Origin: Limonium bicolor
Taxonomy: Eukaryota; Streptophyta; Magnoliopsida; Caryophyllales; Plumbaginaceae
Direction of reading: 5' to 3'
NCBI GenBank assembly: GCA_023374045.1
Contig: CM041776.1
Location: 317,056,722-317,120,721, forward strand
DNA length: 64,000 nucleotides
Positions 24,779-37,783 of the stretch are shown here, in pieces. Position numbers and translations under genes: made by a program. The notes beneath the pieces were generated by a model. That model did not search any database and was not told where the DNA came from. It worked only from the letters and a program-made list of their open reading frames with translations. Position 1 is the stretch's first letter. Each line of letters opens with the position of its first letter.

Positions 24779-27700
24779 TGAAATACCCCTAACCTTAAAA
24801 ACTAATTAAATGATCTAATAATGATCTAAGATGGATTAAACATCTAATCACATTGACTAAGGCCTAAAGTGGCCTTAAAAGTCAACTGAGAACAACAGTG
24901 GTCCAACACAAAGCAAGACTTTGCACCCTTTGACTGTTTAGGGTAAATAAATACCCAAATGAACTACTTAGGACCTAAAAATTTGTCCTAAGTTATTAAC
25001 ACATTACTAAACATATTACAATTGTTGGACAACACTCCAACACAAAGAACCAGCATTTTCATGCTTCAAGGTCAAGTAGGGCAAAATGTGCTCTAAGGGA
25101 ACCCTAAGGTCTAATGACTCTAAATGATATAAAATTGGATACCATGATCAAAATATGTATAGGAACACAAAAAAACAACTCTCAAAGAAAACAGAGCTTA
25201 GAAACACCCTGCGGCTCAAAGTGTGCACTAAAATTCCTTAAAGCACGTTTTTGTGTAATGCCTTCTAAATGGGCTTTTAAATGGGCTTAAAGGTTATAAT
25301 TACCTATATAAATATGCTAATATATCATATTATAACATATTAGGAATTAATTCCAAAAATTTACAAATTTTTACAAATTTAATATTAAAATATTAATAAA
25401 ACCCTAAAGAGGGGGCCCGTTTGAGTCAACGTTGACCAAGAATGGTCAAGAGGTCAAGTTGACCCTTGGCTTCCATAGAGTCGTAGCCACCAAGGCAGGG
25501 GGAGCCTGATTGAACTGAATTATTGACAAAAGGAGACTTAGTGGAGTGTTACTTTTCCATTAATAAGAAATTAATACTTTAACTTACCTTTCCTTATTTT
25601 CTTCATTATCCCTCCCCTTATCTCTTGTCTCCAACGACTCCTTGCTCCTTCCTTCTGTCCCAGCCGAGCTCACATGCTCCCAATCTCACCATTGTTGAGC
25701 TTTGAAGCTATCTAGCAAGGAAACCAACCTAATTCACCTAAGGTAATGGTTTAAGGCATAAAATAGCTCATTTTCTTCCCTTCTTCAAGGGCTATCTTAT
25801 GAGCTAACTTCTATACTCTTCACTTGGCTCAATCTCAGTGTGTGGATGTTAGAGTAAGAGTTCAAATTCGTTGGTAAGGGTTCTTGGAGCTAAGAACACA
25901 AAAATCATCCTTTAAGGTAAAAATGTGCTTTAAGTACATATTTTTTGATTCCCTTCAAATTCGGCTGTGAAACTTTGTTTCTAAGCTTATAATATTCATC
26001 TTAACATACTTATTCAGTTGGTACATCAAGAGCTTCGAAGTATAACAGATCCATGCCTAAAACACCATTTAGGCATTTTAAACAAGGTAAAGATTGCCAT
26101 CTTCTAATCTGAGTTATACCAGTTTAAAGCTTGTTTTAGTAGCTCTTTTAAAATATTTGCCTGCTGTAAAAACAGGCCGTGACCAACCTTATTTACCTTG
26201 GCATTTTGAGGTAAATTTTACCTTGAAAATTGACATTAAACACTTCTTATGGTTAGATCTTGCTTGGAGACTAATCATGCCTTAATTGATTGTTTGATAA
26301 CATGTAAAAATTCTGTGGAAATTTTATCCTAAGCTGGGCGGGGGCCAAAAAGGCTTAAACTAGGCAAAAACAAGGTATAAAATCACTTAAACCTTCACTT
26401 GGTATATTAATATGTGTTTATACATATGTATATATATTGTGCCGTGAGTGAATGGGTAATTAAGGTCTTATTTTGACCTTAGGTGGTTAAGGAATGGTTT
26501 AATAAATTTATATAACTAATTAATAAGCATAATTGTCAAATTTAAGACATTACGTGGAAAATTGGTAAATAAAGAAAATATATGGTAAGGGCCTAGAGTT
26601 TATAGTACTTTAGGGCATTTATGTGTAATTTATTTTATAAGCCAATGTTTGTAATAAGGCCATGTACTTTAGGCCATTTTATTTATGCATTTATAAGCTT
26701 TTAATTAAGTTTAGGTGCTAAATATGCATTACCGCATATATTGGGGTTTAGTGTAAATAAATTAAATTTGGGGGCTATATATTAATAAAGCCGAAAATTA
26801 GAGGTTTAAATGACTTTATATAAAAATTATAAGATTATATAAAGTTTTTGGGGTTAAATGGTAATTTCTAAAAAGATATGGGTATAAACCGTAATATATG
26901 GGGATTAATGGTCAAGGAAGTATTAAGGTGGTCAACCTTGACCATACGTAGGTTTTGACCAATTAAATAAGCTAGATAACTTATTTAAGGTTTATAATAA
27001 GTTATGTACTTAATTGTAACAACTTTATACATATGTGGTATATATGTTATTACCGAAAATAAAGGGTGTATAATGGTATTATAAACACCCATGGGCTATT
27101 AGGAATTTTGGAATTTATTGGGTTGATTTTTTTGGAATTAAAATAAACTATAATGTATAATATATAGTTATTATGTCATTATGACACTTTGGAGAAAATA
27201 TAGTGGTGGTATAGTAAATACCGAAATATATGGTTGATAAGGTAATTATAACCCTTTGGTAAAATTTGGTGATTTTAGAATTAATAAGGGTATTTATTGA
27301 AGATATTGTATAATATTAGTTTTAATGAATTATTAAACTATATGTATAAATTGGGCCAAATGGCAATTATAGAACATATATGGGCCTGTTCGAATTTTAC
27401 AAAATATAACCATAGGTTATACCTTTTTTATAAGTTAGAAATGTTATATTAAATGGTATATATAACATGGTATAAATAATGGGGTGATTTTGTAAATAAA
27501 GGAAACTATGGTTTATAGAAAAGAATAAGGTTTAATATATGTGCCTATGCGGCAATATATAATAGTTTTGTATAAAAACTATAGGTTATGAATTAAAGGA
27601 ATAAAATATCATAATATATGATATTAGTACATGGTATAACATTACATAATGTCATGTGGTCAAAATAGAATTTAAATAAATTCAAGGGCTGTACCGAAAT

Positions 27701-30088
27701 ATTAATAAGAGTTGGAAAATGGATTTTAGACTATGGTCTACTATGTTATAAATGTTATAAAATTATATGGTATAAAGGTGGTTTTAATGGAATTAAAATA
27801 AGTAAGGATATTCACATTAAGTAATGTGACAAACTATAAATAAATAGGATTTATAAACTAAGGTATTTGTTGATTAAACCTTGGGAGTTGTAAAGATACA
27901 ACATAAAATGTTACATAATATTAGGATAGTAATCTTAATGTAAGTTGTATAATAGTACAACTAAAGGGGAATAATCATCTAATAAAATGACAAAAATGTA
28001 ACATATAATATAAGAGTTTATAACTCATGGAACTTACCTATGTGGTAAATATATACGTACACAAGAAGAATGTATATGAGGATGTATATAGTTCAAAGTA
28101 TTTTTACAGATGAATTATACTACATTAAATGGGGAAAAACTAACCTTAGGAAAATAAATACTAAGGTAAAATGTATGATATATGATTAAGGATTATACAT
28201 GCGAATATAGAAACAAACTATATAATATACAAGGGTATATTAAGTTACATGCGATAATAAACGTTTAAAGTTAAGTATATTAATATACTCGACGTAATCA
28301 CGCATGAAATATGACGTTTCTCCAAATTCCGAGTTAAGCCGAAAACCCGACAAACGTTGACAGTTAATAACGGGGATTAACCGGGAGGTAGTAGCGACGG
28401 TACGGGGTACCGTAGAGTTAAGTTGTAATATGGGATTCTAATCAGTAGCGTTATGTATTGTTAGACTGCTAGAGACGACACGAGGAGCATCGGATCTAGC
28501 TGAATCATACTCCACCGTAATACTTTCAGGGTGAACGGTATGTTATTTATGTGGCTTGATTGTCTCTGAGGATTTCCTCAGTTCAGACATTGTGTGAAAA
28601 TCTGTGATAAGATTGAATGTCTGCTTGTGTGAATTAATATGCTTCAGTTGCGTATTAATGCTGCTTTATTATTACTGTTGTACGATAACAGTACCGTTCG
28701 TATATATGAACATATTATAAAACAAACTAGCGGCAATGATGCTATCTTATATGTGTAATATAAGGAACGTAAGTAAAACGTTGTAGCATTAGGATAATAA
28801 GATATATAAAATATCTGAGACTTATATACGGAGCATTGGCCTCTTTAACGCCGCTCTCGTATCTAGCACTGGATCCCGAGTCGACATACTCAGGATTGGA
28901 CTACGACCTTAGTCTGCTGTGTTAGAAAAAAAAGGTAAAACGATGTGATGGTATAGATAAGTTTATCAAGAGGACGTGGCTCTTGCTGTGAACTGTGATC
29001 CATTAACGATACTAGGATACCGTGTGGTAACCGTAAGTATCTGGATAAATTTCCAACGAACTACAGATTGTTCGTAGGACGGAGACTCTACCGCTGGAGT
29101 GGCTATTGCCGTGGGTGACCCGCCATAAGAGATGGGTAACTTAGAGACACGTCGTTCTAACGAGACGTTGTCTTTAGGCATGACTGAACAAATACGGAAG
29201 ACTATATTAGCTCATACATTAGGCGAACATTAGCTGGGCTTGTACGCCAAAGATGGGAAAGTATACTTGTTTATAATTCTCGTTGTTTCGCCTTGTTGCT
29301 CAGTGGTTATGCTTTGTAATTATATGTGGTATGTTGGTGGATTGTTTGAACGAGCCATTGTGCTCATATTGTGTGTGGTGAACTGGTTGAGTCGAGTCGC
29401 TGTACTCATGTGTAGGCTATGGTGGGTTGTTTGGTCGAGTGAGTCGCCGAACTCAATTATGAACTATTAAGTGTTTGTTGGAATGGAGTCTCTGTACTCA
29501 TATAAGCGTTGTAACGCTTTCAGTGGTTTATTACGATGCGATGTGTGAAGCCGGGGGCTTGTTTGTTATTTGAGTTTACTGCAATATATATATTGTTGCT
29601 TTACAGTTTTATATTAAACTACTTGCATGAAAATGAATTGCATGCTCTCGACCAATTAACTGAGGGTCTGAGGGGACATGACGGTCATGTAGTAGCATAC
29701 TCAGCAGGGGCTGATTCCATACCACAAACAACCATTTTTGCAGGTATGCAGCTTCCGGTGTCGGCAAAGAGAGGGACGCGCTGGGTAGTTTAATTACAGT
29801 TGTTTAAAATATGCACTGTTGCATTCTGATACGACTTAGAAACGTGTATAGGATTGGGATACTTAGAATGCTCACTGTGAATGTATTTTATATTGGTTTA
29901 GGAAGGATAGATCTATCTCTTGTTGTCACTGTGGGAAATTGTTTCGTATTTAAGAATATCAGGAGGCACGTTATTACTCGTATGGGCGAGTAAGAACGGT
30001 GACACCAGTAGTTCAATTGTTGAGATTACCGCTGCGATTATATTGTTAAGTAAGATGATTAGGAGCCGATTGGAGTAGGGGTGTTACA
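24779..30088 (+). mobile_element. LARD-like element, 3' LTR (LTR3), 5310 bp
   Basis: It starts TGAAATACCCC and ends GGGGTGTTACA, followed by AGAGG (30089-30093), the same target duplication that precedes LTR1. The last 1.3 kb differs from LTR1 at only a handful of places. The first 3 kb carries many single-base deletions against LTR1 and LTR2. A 14-bp difference from LTR1 lies near 28753. Confidence 0.88.
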
Positions 30089-30093
30089 AGAGG

Positions 30094-30100
30094 TGTTACA
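30094..30100 (+). mobile_element. LTR0, last seven bases
   Basis: TGTTACA after the AGAGG duplication joins back to 8376 and restores an LTR end of the form GAGGTGTTACA. The LARD-like element therefore landed seven bases from the end of LTR0. No primer-binding site follows, so LTR0 is a 3' or solo LTR. Confidence 0.65.
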
Positions 30101-31483
30101 TGATTTTTGAAGTTAGAAATGATTTTTGAATTTAGAAGGTTTGAATCGTGAATTGAATTGTTTCTAATTTTTGAAGAAATTCTGAAAGATTATTTAAAAT
30201 TTAGAAAAATTGTTTTGAGTTTTTGAAATTTAAAAGAGATGATTTAGAAGTTTGAATAACTTTGTTTTTTTTTTCTTTTGATAGATGTTGAAATTGAAAG
30301 AGTGTGTATGAAATCACAAAGAATTGTAAGGTTTCAAATTAAAAAGAGATTGGATTTTTTGAAGGATTATTTTAATCGAAGAAAATTAATTTGTAAAAAT
30401 AAATGAGACGGTTTTCAGATCATGAGAGTTAGGTTGAAATAGAAATGGTGCAATTAAAAATGTATTGGGCTTGGAAGAATGTGTATTGGAAAAATGTGTA
30501 TTGTTTTAACAATCGGTGGAGATTGAATGAATATAGTGCTAGAATGAACTTAGTTTCAGTTCAAACCGATAATTAAAAGAATTGAATTCAACTAGGGTTT
30601 TAAAAGTTTTGGGATTGAAAGATGAGTTAATCCATTATGATTCATGATTGAGTTCAATTTTTTATTAGGCTTTGAGGGTGTGATTTTGGCATAGGGGTCA
30701 CCTTCATCAAGAAGGACGCATGACCCACTAAGTGTGATGGGATACCCACTATCATAGGGCTTTTTGAAATGGTACTTATGGGCTAGTTTCTAGGGCCACC
30801 GGTCCTCGCCTGGTTTGGCTAGCCATGGGTCAATCCCAAAAGTTCCGAGTTTGATAGGGCCTGACTCAAAAGAACAAAAAAGAAAAATAATTGATGCAAT
30901 AACAAAACGATAAATATCAAGCAACAAGATAAGTGAAACTAGGTGAACAAAACAAAGGATGACAACGACATGACAAAAATAAAAATGAAGCAGTAGAATG
31001 AAGGGCAATCAAGTTGTGATAATTAAGAGTATATGCTTTTATTTCTTTATCTTGTGAAGCATGTTGATGTACTATGTTGTAGTTATCTACCCAAAGCCAT
31101 AAAGGGTGTTGAAAATTCAAGTTTGCCGCATTATTAAAGCTCACAAGTCTAGTTTGAACATTCAAGGGTTAACCACATTTAGAGATTCAAACAAAACCAA
31201 GACTTAACAAAAGATTAAGAGTACCAAAACAAATAGTAAAAAGATTAAACTCAGTCACCATTAATCTAATTCTTTCTCTCTTATTTATCCTTGACTAGAC
31301 AAAAGGAAAAAGCAATGGAACTACACCGAAACTTCCATCAGGCACCGGTTCCACCATTTTTTTGATAACCTAATTAAAGAAAACATATCTTTCAAATCCT
31401 TCAAATTAAAGGCAAACATATTACGCTAAAAACAAACTTACAAAATTGCGGTTAATGAAGGGTTAGATTAATCGCAAATACTT
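30101..31483. repeat. Dispersed repeat X, copy 1 (AT-rich)
   Basis: No gene is seen. Positions about 30590-30790 resemble 53640-53830: both run through GATTNATGATTGA, a GTGATTT block, GGGTCACCTTCA or GTGTCACCTTCA, then CATGACCCACT, CCACTAT and TAGGGCTTT. The order is conserved although the bases between have diverged, so both are copies of one old interspersed repeat of unknown class. LTR0 is inserted at its left side. Confidence 0.55.
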
Positions 31484-31971
31484 AGCTACATCCTACTGTA
31501 GCTATCTATGACTACATCCAAGGAAATTTTTGTAATTTAGGAAAAGTGGGAGAGAGACACGCAGGGGAGGGGGGAGCACGCGGCTGAGGAGAGAGGGAGA
31601 GAGGAGCGCGCGAGCAGTTTTTTTTCATTTTTTTCTTTCCACGCCCAAGTTGATTCATTTTTTTCCTTTTTCCTTTTTTCTTTTTTAATATTTTATTATT
31701 CTTCATTTTTTTATCATAAAAACTTTAAATTATTATAACTTTTAATATATATATATATAAGTCCAAAATGAAAAACAATTATATCATTGTTCACCTAAAT
31801 TCAAGCTCTTCAAAACAAGACTAGTCGTGGATATGTTTTGACAAATTTAAAAAAATTATTTTTACATGTGTACGACGATACACTAAATTGATAATATGAT
31901 TCATTGATTTTGTATTATGATTCATTAAAATTGATATTATGATTCATTAAGTAATAAGTGGTGAATTCGAC

Positions 31972-32385
31972 GTTTTTAGCTTTCCTAGGGTGGGTTTTGG
32001 GGTGTTTTGGGGGTAGGGTAATCTATTTGGAATTTGTTCTGTACTTTATATTGTAGCAACTAACTCGACAGGTTTTTAGGGTTTGTGGTAGCGGGTTTAG
32101 GGTCTTGACCCTCAACCCGCCACTACAAACCCTAAAAATGTCTTCGACATTTTTTAGCTATCCAGGGTGGGTTTGGGGGGTAGGATAATCTATTTAGAAT
32201 TTGTTTCGTACTTTATATTGTAACAACTAACTCGATAGGTTTTTAGGGTTGGTGGTAGCGGGTTTAGGGTCTAAACCCGCCACTGCAAACCCAAAAAATG
32301 CCTTCGACGTTTTTAGCTATCATAGGGTGGGTTTTTAGGGTGTTTTGGGGGGTAGGGTAATCTATTTAGAAACTGTTCTATACTT
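31972..32385. repeat. Tandem repeat of about 160-180 bp with internal hairpins, 2.5 units
   Basis: Units start with TTTTTAGCT at about 31973, 32151 and 32310. Each runs through GGGTGGGTTT, TAATCTATTT and TAACTCGA. Two units contain a strong hairpin, best at 32073-32138, where an arm starting TTTTTAGGGTTTG pairs with one ending CAAACCCTAAAAA. The array forms the centre of the inverted-repeat element. Confidence 0.8.
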
Positions 32386-32387
32386 TA

Positions 32388-32675
32388 ACGTGAGAATGTA
32401 CATATTTTAATATGAGAATGTACATGTTTTAATGTGACAATGTACATGTTCAAATGTGAGAATGTACATGTTCAATTATGAGAATGTATATGTTTTAATG
32501 AACATCCGTATATGTTTGTATGACCGTCTGTACAAGTGTTCTTCCTTATATATATAGGTTTTAATTTAAGGATGTACATATTTAATTATTCGTACAGGTT
32601 TATATGACTATCTATATGTTTTTAATGCGAGGATGTACATGTTTTTACGTGAGGATGTACATGTTTTAGTGAACA
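32388..32675. repeat. GAGAATGTACATGTTTTAAT short tandem repeat
   Basis: Five to six units of about 24 bp around GAGAATGTACATGTT occur at 32390-32500, with looser copies (GAGGATGTACATGTTTT) at about 32630-32670. They lie inside the inverted-repeat element and have no coding sense. Confidence 0.7.
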
Positions 32676-33001
32676 TTTGTACAGGTTTGTACGACAATCT
32701 GTACAAGTTTTCTTTTACGTTCTATGCTCCATGCATGTAAAAATAATTTTTTTTTAATTGTCAAAATATATCCATTACTGGTCTTGTTTTGAATAGCTTG
32801 AATTTAGATGAACAATGATATAATTTTTTTCATTCTGGACTTATATATTAAAATTTACAACTATTTAAAGTTTTTATGATAACAAAAGAAAAAAAAAAGA
32901 AAAAGAACGCTGGGGTGTTAAAAAAAAAAAAGTCAGCGCAACCATCGCGGGGCGCTTAAAAAAAATAAAGAAAGAGCGCGCGGCTACATCCAGCTGTAGC
33001 C

Positions 33002-34589
33002 AAGACAGATCTAGATTAATTATGCCGATTGGATGTTATGACTTAAGTCCACGATCACTAAGTTTTTTTTTTTTTTTGAATAAAGATCACTAAGTTAATT
33101 TTATCAACTTTCCAAATCTAAAATCTAGACCCTTATTCCTTTCGATTAGCTTCCTTTAATGTTTCTGTTGACAAGTTCTAACATGTTTACTGATATTAAA
33201 ACCGAAAACAAAGACCACAACTCGATTAATCTAAAGTACTCAACATTCCCAATTTCTTATGCACAATAGAGAATAAAAAATACATATACCCGCACAAAAT
33301 TGAGAAGAACGAATTGAAGACATTTAAATGATGAAACAAGAAAGTAGTGAACATAATCGATTACTTAGGCGCACACACTCCTCATACTCCTCACACTCCT
33401 CATGCATTGAGTTCAAAGTTCACGAGTTATTCAGATTAGAAAGAAATACCAAGACGGAGAGCAACTTTTTTCCTACAAAGAAATAGACCATAGTACCAAG
33501 CAAACGAAACAAGCAAATACATTAGATACAAAATATAACCAGATGGACAAAGAAAGGAACAAGGAGGATAGGCTACAGGCATTTGCAGTTGAAGAACACG
33601 CCTATGTTCCTCATAAAAGCAACAAGCCTCACTTGTAGTGGAACCTGTTGATTCCTGAAGTTGTTGAAGTTTTACTGAAGAATGCCAAAGTACAAGAGTC
33701 CGGCTGCATACACAGAAACACCGAAGCAGAGAGATTCTGACTCCAAAAGTTGATTCCTGGAGCTGTTGAAGTTTTGCTAAAGAATGTCAAAGTGCGAGAG
33801 TCTCACTGTATACACAGAAACACCAAAGCAGAGAGAGTGGCTGGCAATGAGACTCTGTCTATGAGGCGGGAAGCTTGGGCGCCAAAACTTACAGAGCGTG
33901 GCTGAGGAGTTGCCCACGTTCAGAAGCCACACTCCCCCCACTATGCAGCTCCGAAATTTTAGGGAACTGGATGTGCAGACTCAATAACTGTCATAGTTAG
34001 GACTATAAATATAGGTTTGCTACATCATTTTGTGGTGGGGATTCCAGAGCATATAGAGATAAGTAATAGAGCATAGAGTGAGAGATAGAGAGAGAAAATC
34101 ATTCAAGGCTACAACGAGAGTTGTGTTATCTTTTTAGCTTTTGAGTGTGAGTGGTCAGACAAACTCTATCTGCCCACGAGCAAGAGAAAACTCTGTAATC
34201 ATTGTTCATATATATAAAGAGAGTCTTATTGCTTAAATCTCGTTTGCATTTCTGTTCCAGAGTCTTACAGTCAAGCCCCTTTTGTACAACAATAAGAGTC
34301 TGTCAGCCCCCAACCGATCCTACAGAACCCGACGATGAACTGAAACAAAACAAATGACCGATACATATCCAGCTTCACCCTGAGTCAGATTCAAATTATT
34401 GGGACTTAAATCAAACCAAAGTTTAGAGAGCAAAAAGCTATAGGAAAATCTAGTAACTAGGGATGAAGGTAGGTGGAAATAAAGTGTTTCAAAGTTTAAC
34501 AAAACCTTAAAATACCCATACAAAGACGAAGAAGTAAGGGAAAATAGAGAACATCTCCAACGGGGACTTACATCCAAAATTTGCATTCC
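33002..34589. other. Unclassified region with LTR-like promoter features
   Basis: There is no credible gene. A 102-bp unit starting GTTGATTCCTG is repeated twice in tandem (33647 and 33749). Downstream are a TATA-like CTATAAATATA (34003-34013), a GAGA-rich leader and a later AT-rich part near 34210. That order is seen in the LTRs of Ty1/copia elements, so part of this region may be a solo LTR. I could not find terminal repeats or a target duplication. Confidence 0.3.
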
Positions 34590-34597
34590 AGTTTAGC

Positions 34598-34861
34598 CAG
34601 GGCGGACCGAGGGGGTTCCGGTGGGATCGCGGACCCCATAGCTTTTCTAACAATAAAAAAGATATTTTTTAAATATATAGTTTTAAAAACATAAAATTGA
34701 GTAAAATACTGAAAGTTGATAATAATTTAGTAATAGAAACATGTTCCTATATGTAAGGTTGTAATGCTTAATAAATTTATGACCACACATTTATATTTAA
34801 TATATATTACTGTCAAAAAAAATTTTGCACCCCATGAAATTTGGCTTCTGGTCCGCCACTG
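34598..34861. mobile_element. hAT-type MITE, 264 bp
   Basis: The ends CAGGGCGGACC (left) and GGTCCGCCACTG (right) are inverted repeats of the CAG...CTG kind found in hAT transposons. The element is flanked by a perfect 8-bp duplication, AGTTTAGC (34590-34597 and 34862-34869), which is the hAT signature length. The interior is AT-rich and non-coding, so movement would need a transposase made elsewhere. Confidence 0.92.
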
Positions 34862-34869
34862 AGTTTAGC

Positions 34870-35067
34870 ACAACTTCTCAAACCCAAAAACTCATGTGAG
34901 TTCGGTGTTTTTAAGCGCATGCATGTAATCGAACAAAAAAAAGAAGAGAGGAGACATTAATCAGCCAGAGATAAGTAAGTAATGGAGAAATAAGCGGGAG
35001 GAAAGGAAACCAGAAGGGGTATACGGCACTAGCGTTCGAAAAATTCCAACGACGCTATTCATTTCAC
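34870..35067. other. Short unclassified stretch
   Basis: I see no recognisable feature between the hAT MITE and the truncated outer end of the gag-carrying LTR element. Confidence 0.5.
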
Positions 35068-36589
35068 TCAAAGATAAAAATCCCGGTCACAGTAGTATAG
35101 TAAATAGAAGCAACCAGGTGTTAATCCACGGGACTTGAAGAAAATAAGTCTAATCTTAGAAACTGGAAATCAAGGGGTTGTTTGTTTTGTTTTGAAGATT
35201 TAAATAACAAAGATAAAATAAAGAACAAAATTAAATAAAACAGGACAGATGATATGGATGAGCGGAACTCTGGGTTCAGATTATTCTTCGCTAGTCAGAA
35301 TATGTAAACTTCTATAATTTAACAAGAGATGTGGATTGGCTAAATTCTTTATTATCTTACCTGCATTAAATCATAATCACAGGAAGCTCATCTAGTAGAA
35401 CATGCAAGATCTAATCAAGATTCTAGCGAGACACACTTAGCTGGATTAAGCACAAAGAATTATTCAGACTTGAAGAAAACCCTAATTAATCCAATTCAAT
35501 TCTCCTCAAGAATTAAAGCACTTGAAAGACAACATAATCAATCTGATCCAGTTTCCAGAGACAACAGATTAATATGACTATCTTGTTAATCACTGATCTC
35601 ATCATAACAAGATTCAAAAGCTAATTAATAAATCCATGAAATTTATTAGAAAGCACAACTCAAACTTTAATCTGAACAATCAATTTACTACAAAAAAATT
35701 GGCAATAGTGACATTATATTGGTGACACTTTGTGAAAATGTCAAAAATAATATGACGTTTATAATTGTAACAATTTTTTAAGACATTTAAGCATGTCACA
35801 TATTAGGTGAGACATTTCTAAATGTCACAATTCAAAATATATGAATTATTAAAAAAATATGTATTGTCTGCCTTAGGAATGATTGTACATTGTTTTTATT
35901 TCACCTTCAAAATAAAGTAATTTACAACATTTTTATTAGTATTTTTTCTTATTTTTAAATACATAAATCCATTGAACAGTAGAATTGTTTGTTTATATGG
36001 TGAGAATGATACTTTTATTATTGATTACTTATTTTTCTTGTTATTTTTAGGATATTTAAGGATATCATAAATTTAGTGAACATTTCTAATTCTATGCGAC
36101 ATTAGGCGGGGATAAATGTAACTGCCTCCCACCACTATTTTTTACTTTTCAACTAAAATAAGTTAATTCACAACATCAAAATATTAGAATTTATTTAAAT
36201 ACATATATTATTGGGCGGGAATAAATGTAACCGCAACCGCCACATTTTTTTATTTTTTGACTAAAATAGGGTAATTTACTATATTTTTAATATGTATTAT
36301 GTATTAATTTTATATGCATAATAATAAAAATGATGATATTAAACTCTGAGACGGGGAATGAAACAATTTTTTTTTATAAATATCCAATTTAAATTAACAA
36401 AAATCTTAACTACCTATAATATCTCAACTTTAACGTGGATTTTTAATATTTTTCTTTCATCACATTTCTTCACGTTCCCCACGTCTCCCATTTATTTCTC
36501 CATCTATCCACTTTTGCAAACTACACGCTATACGTTCTGGGTTCTATAGGGCTTACCTTTTGTCAAGCCTAACAGCACTTTGAGTCTCA

Positions 36590-37345
36590 CCATTAACGTG
36601 CAAGTGTTGTCATCGATTTGGTCTACCTCTCTCTCTTTGTGATCTTCTCTGTTGGTCTACCTCCAGTAACCCGGACAACCTTCCGTTCAAATTTTGTAGT
36701 TCATTTCCAGTAATCTAGTTGATTTTCAACGGCAACGGGGAGCGATTCTTTACAACTTTAACACGATTTCCAGCAACACCAAGCATTGATTGAAGGTGTA
36801 CCTTTATTTTACTGCAGTCCATTTGTTATGATCTATCCATATCCCCTCTAAATCCTCCGTATATATATGGACTTTTTCACAGTTGTAACTATCCCCAATT
36901 TTGTAAGTTGGGATTTGATTTTTGCAGCCGATAGTCAAAGAGTTCAAACATTAGCTTCTCAGCAATTTAATAACATGTTGGTTTGATTCAATGTGCTACA
37001 AAGCAACAGTGGCTGGTAGTTCATCTACACCATTAGTACTTCTTCAACCACATTTCAATGATCTTTAATGATTCGGTGAAAAAAGAAGAGTTGCTCTTAT
37101 ATTGTTTAATATGGGTGGGATCTTTCATTAAAAGTAACAGCTTGTCATAGTGGTTAAACTCTTTTGATAATTGATGAACTCAATTTGTCTTCTATTCTTA
37201 TATTAGTCTGAATGTTCTTTTCTCTAACTTGTTTATTCTTCTCAATATTTTAGGATCCATATGATTCAAATGGAAGCGATGAATGTCAGAACAACTTTTC
37301 ACCACCGGATGGAAGTTTGGATGCTTGAGACAAGAATTAAAAGAA
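36590..37345 (+). pseudogene. Possible gene or transposon-exon fragment inside the CACTA-like element
   Basis: Pyrimidine-rich, UTR-like sequence (36590-36830) contains a TTTTTGCAG step near 36922. It ends with a patch at 37254-37328 that, read after TTTTAG, gives DPYDSNGSDECQNNF and closes with a stop after SLDA. Intron-like TTTTAG|G and the stop suggest a last exon, of either a captured host gene or the element's own former gene. I do not recognise the peptide. Confidence 0.25.
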
Positions 37346-37783
37346 AGCATTTTCTCAGTCTTGTCTGTAAATGTCTTTTGTTATGGTTACCTAGGTTTTT
37401 GAGGTTGTGTAGATAAATAACATTTGTCACTCTCTACTTTTTTTGTAATTAGAATTACTATAGTTAGCTAGTTTCTACACATCATTTAACGTAGTCAAGA
37501 AAATGTAGGTAGCTTCTTCATATTATAGCTACTTTACACTTTCCATAGAAAATAGGTTTGTATTTATTTTTAAGATTGATTGCTACAATGAATTGTCATA
37601 CTAACTATACCATTTTAATACAATGTGAATTCTAGTGAGCATACATTTTTTATTAGTTATTCTTCATTTAGTTATGTTCTATTTACGTAAAAAAACAAAA
37701 TTACTATTAAGTTATATGTGAAAAAACCAAAATTAATATTAAGTTATGTTGTATTTACGTGAAGAAAAACCAAAATAACTATT

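Larger units (their letters stand above)
31484..33001. mobile_element. Long terminal-inverted-repeat DNA element (Mutator-like or foldback), about 1.5 kb
   Basis: Positions 31484-31868 and 32734-33001 are inverted copies of each other. Both ends carry GCTACATCC and TGTAGC. The matching inner parts include ATCATAAAAACTTTAAAT, AATTATATCATTGTTCA and CATGTAAAAATAATT on opposite strands. The arms differ by G-rich indels (about 31550-31620), so it is not recent. No transposase frame is present. Long arms suit Mutator-like or foldback elements, but I found no 9-bp target duplication, so the class is uncertain. Confidence 0.7.
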
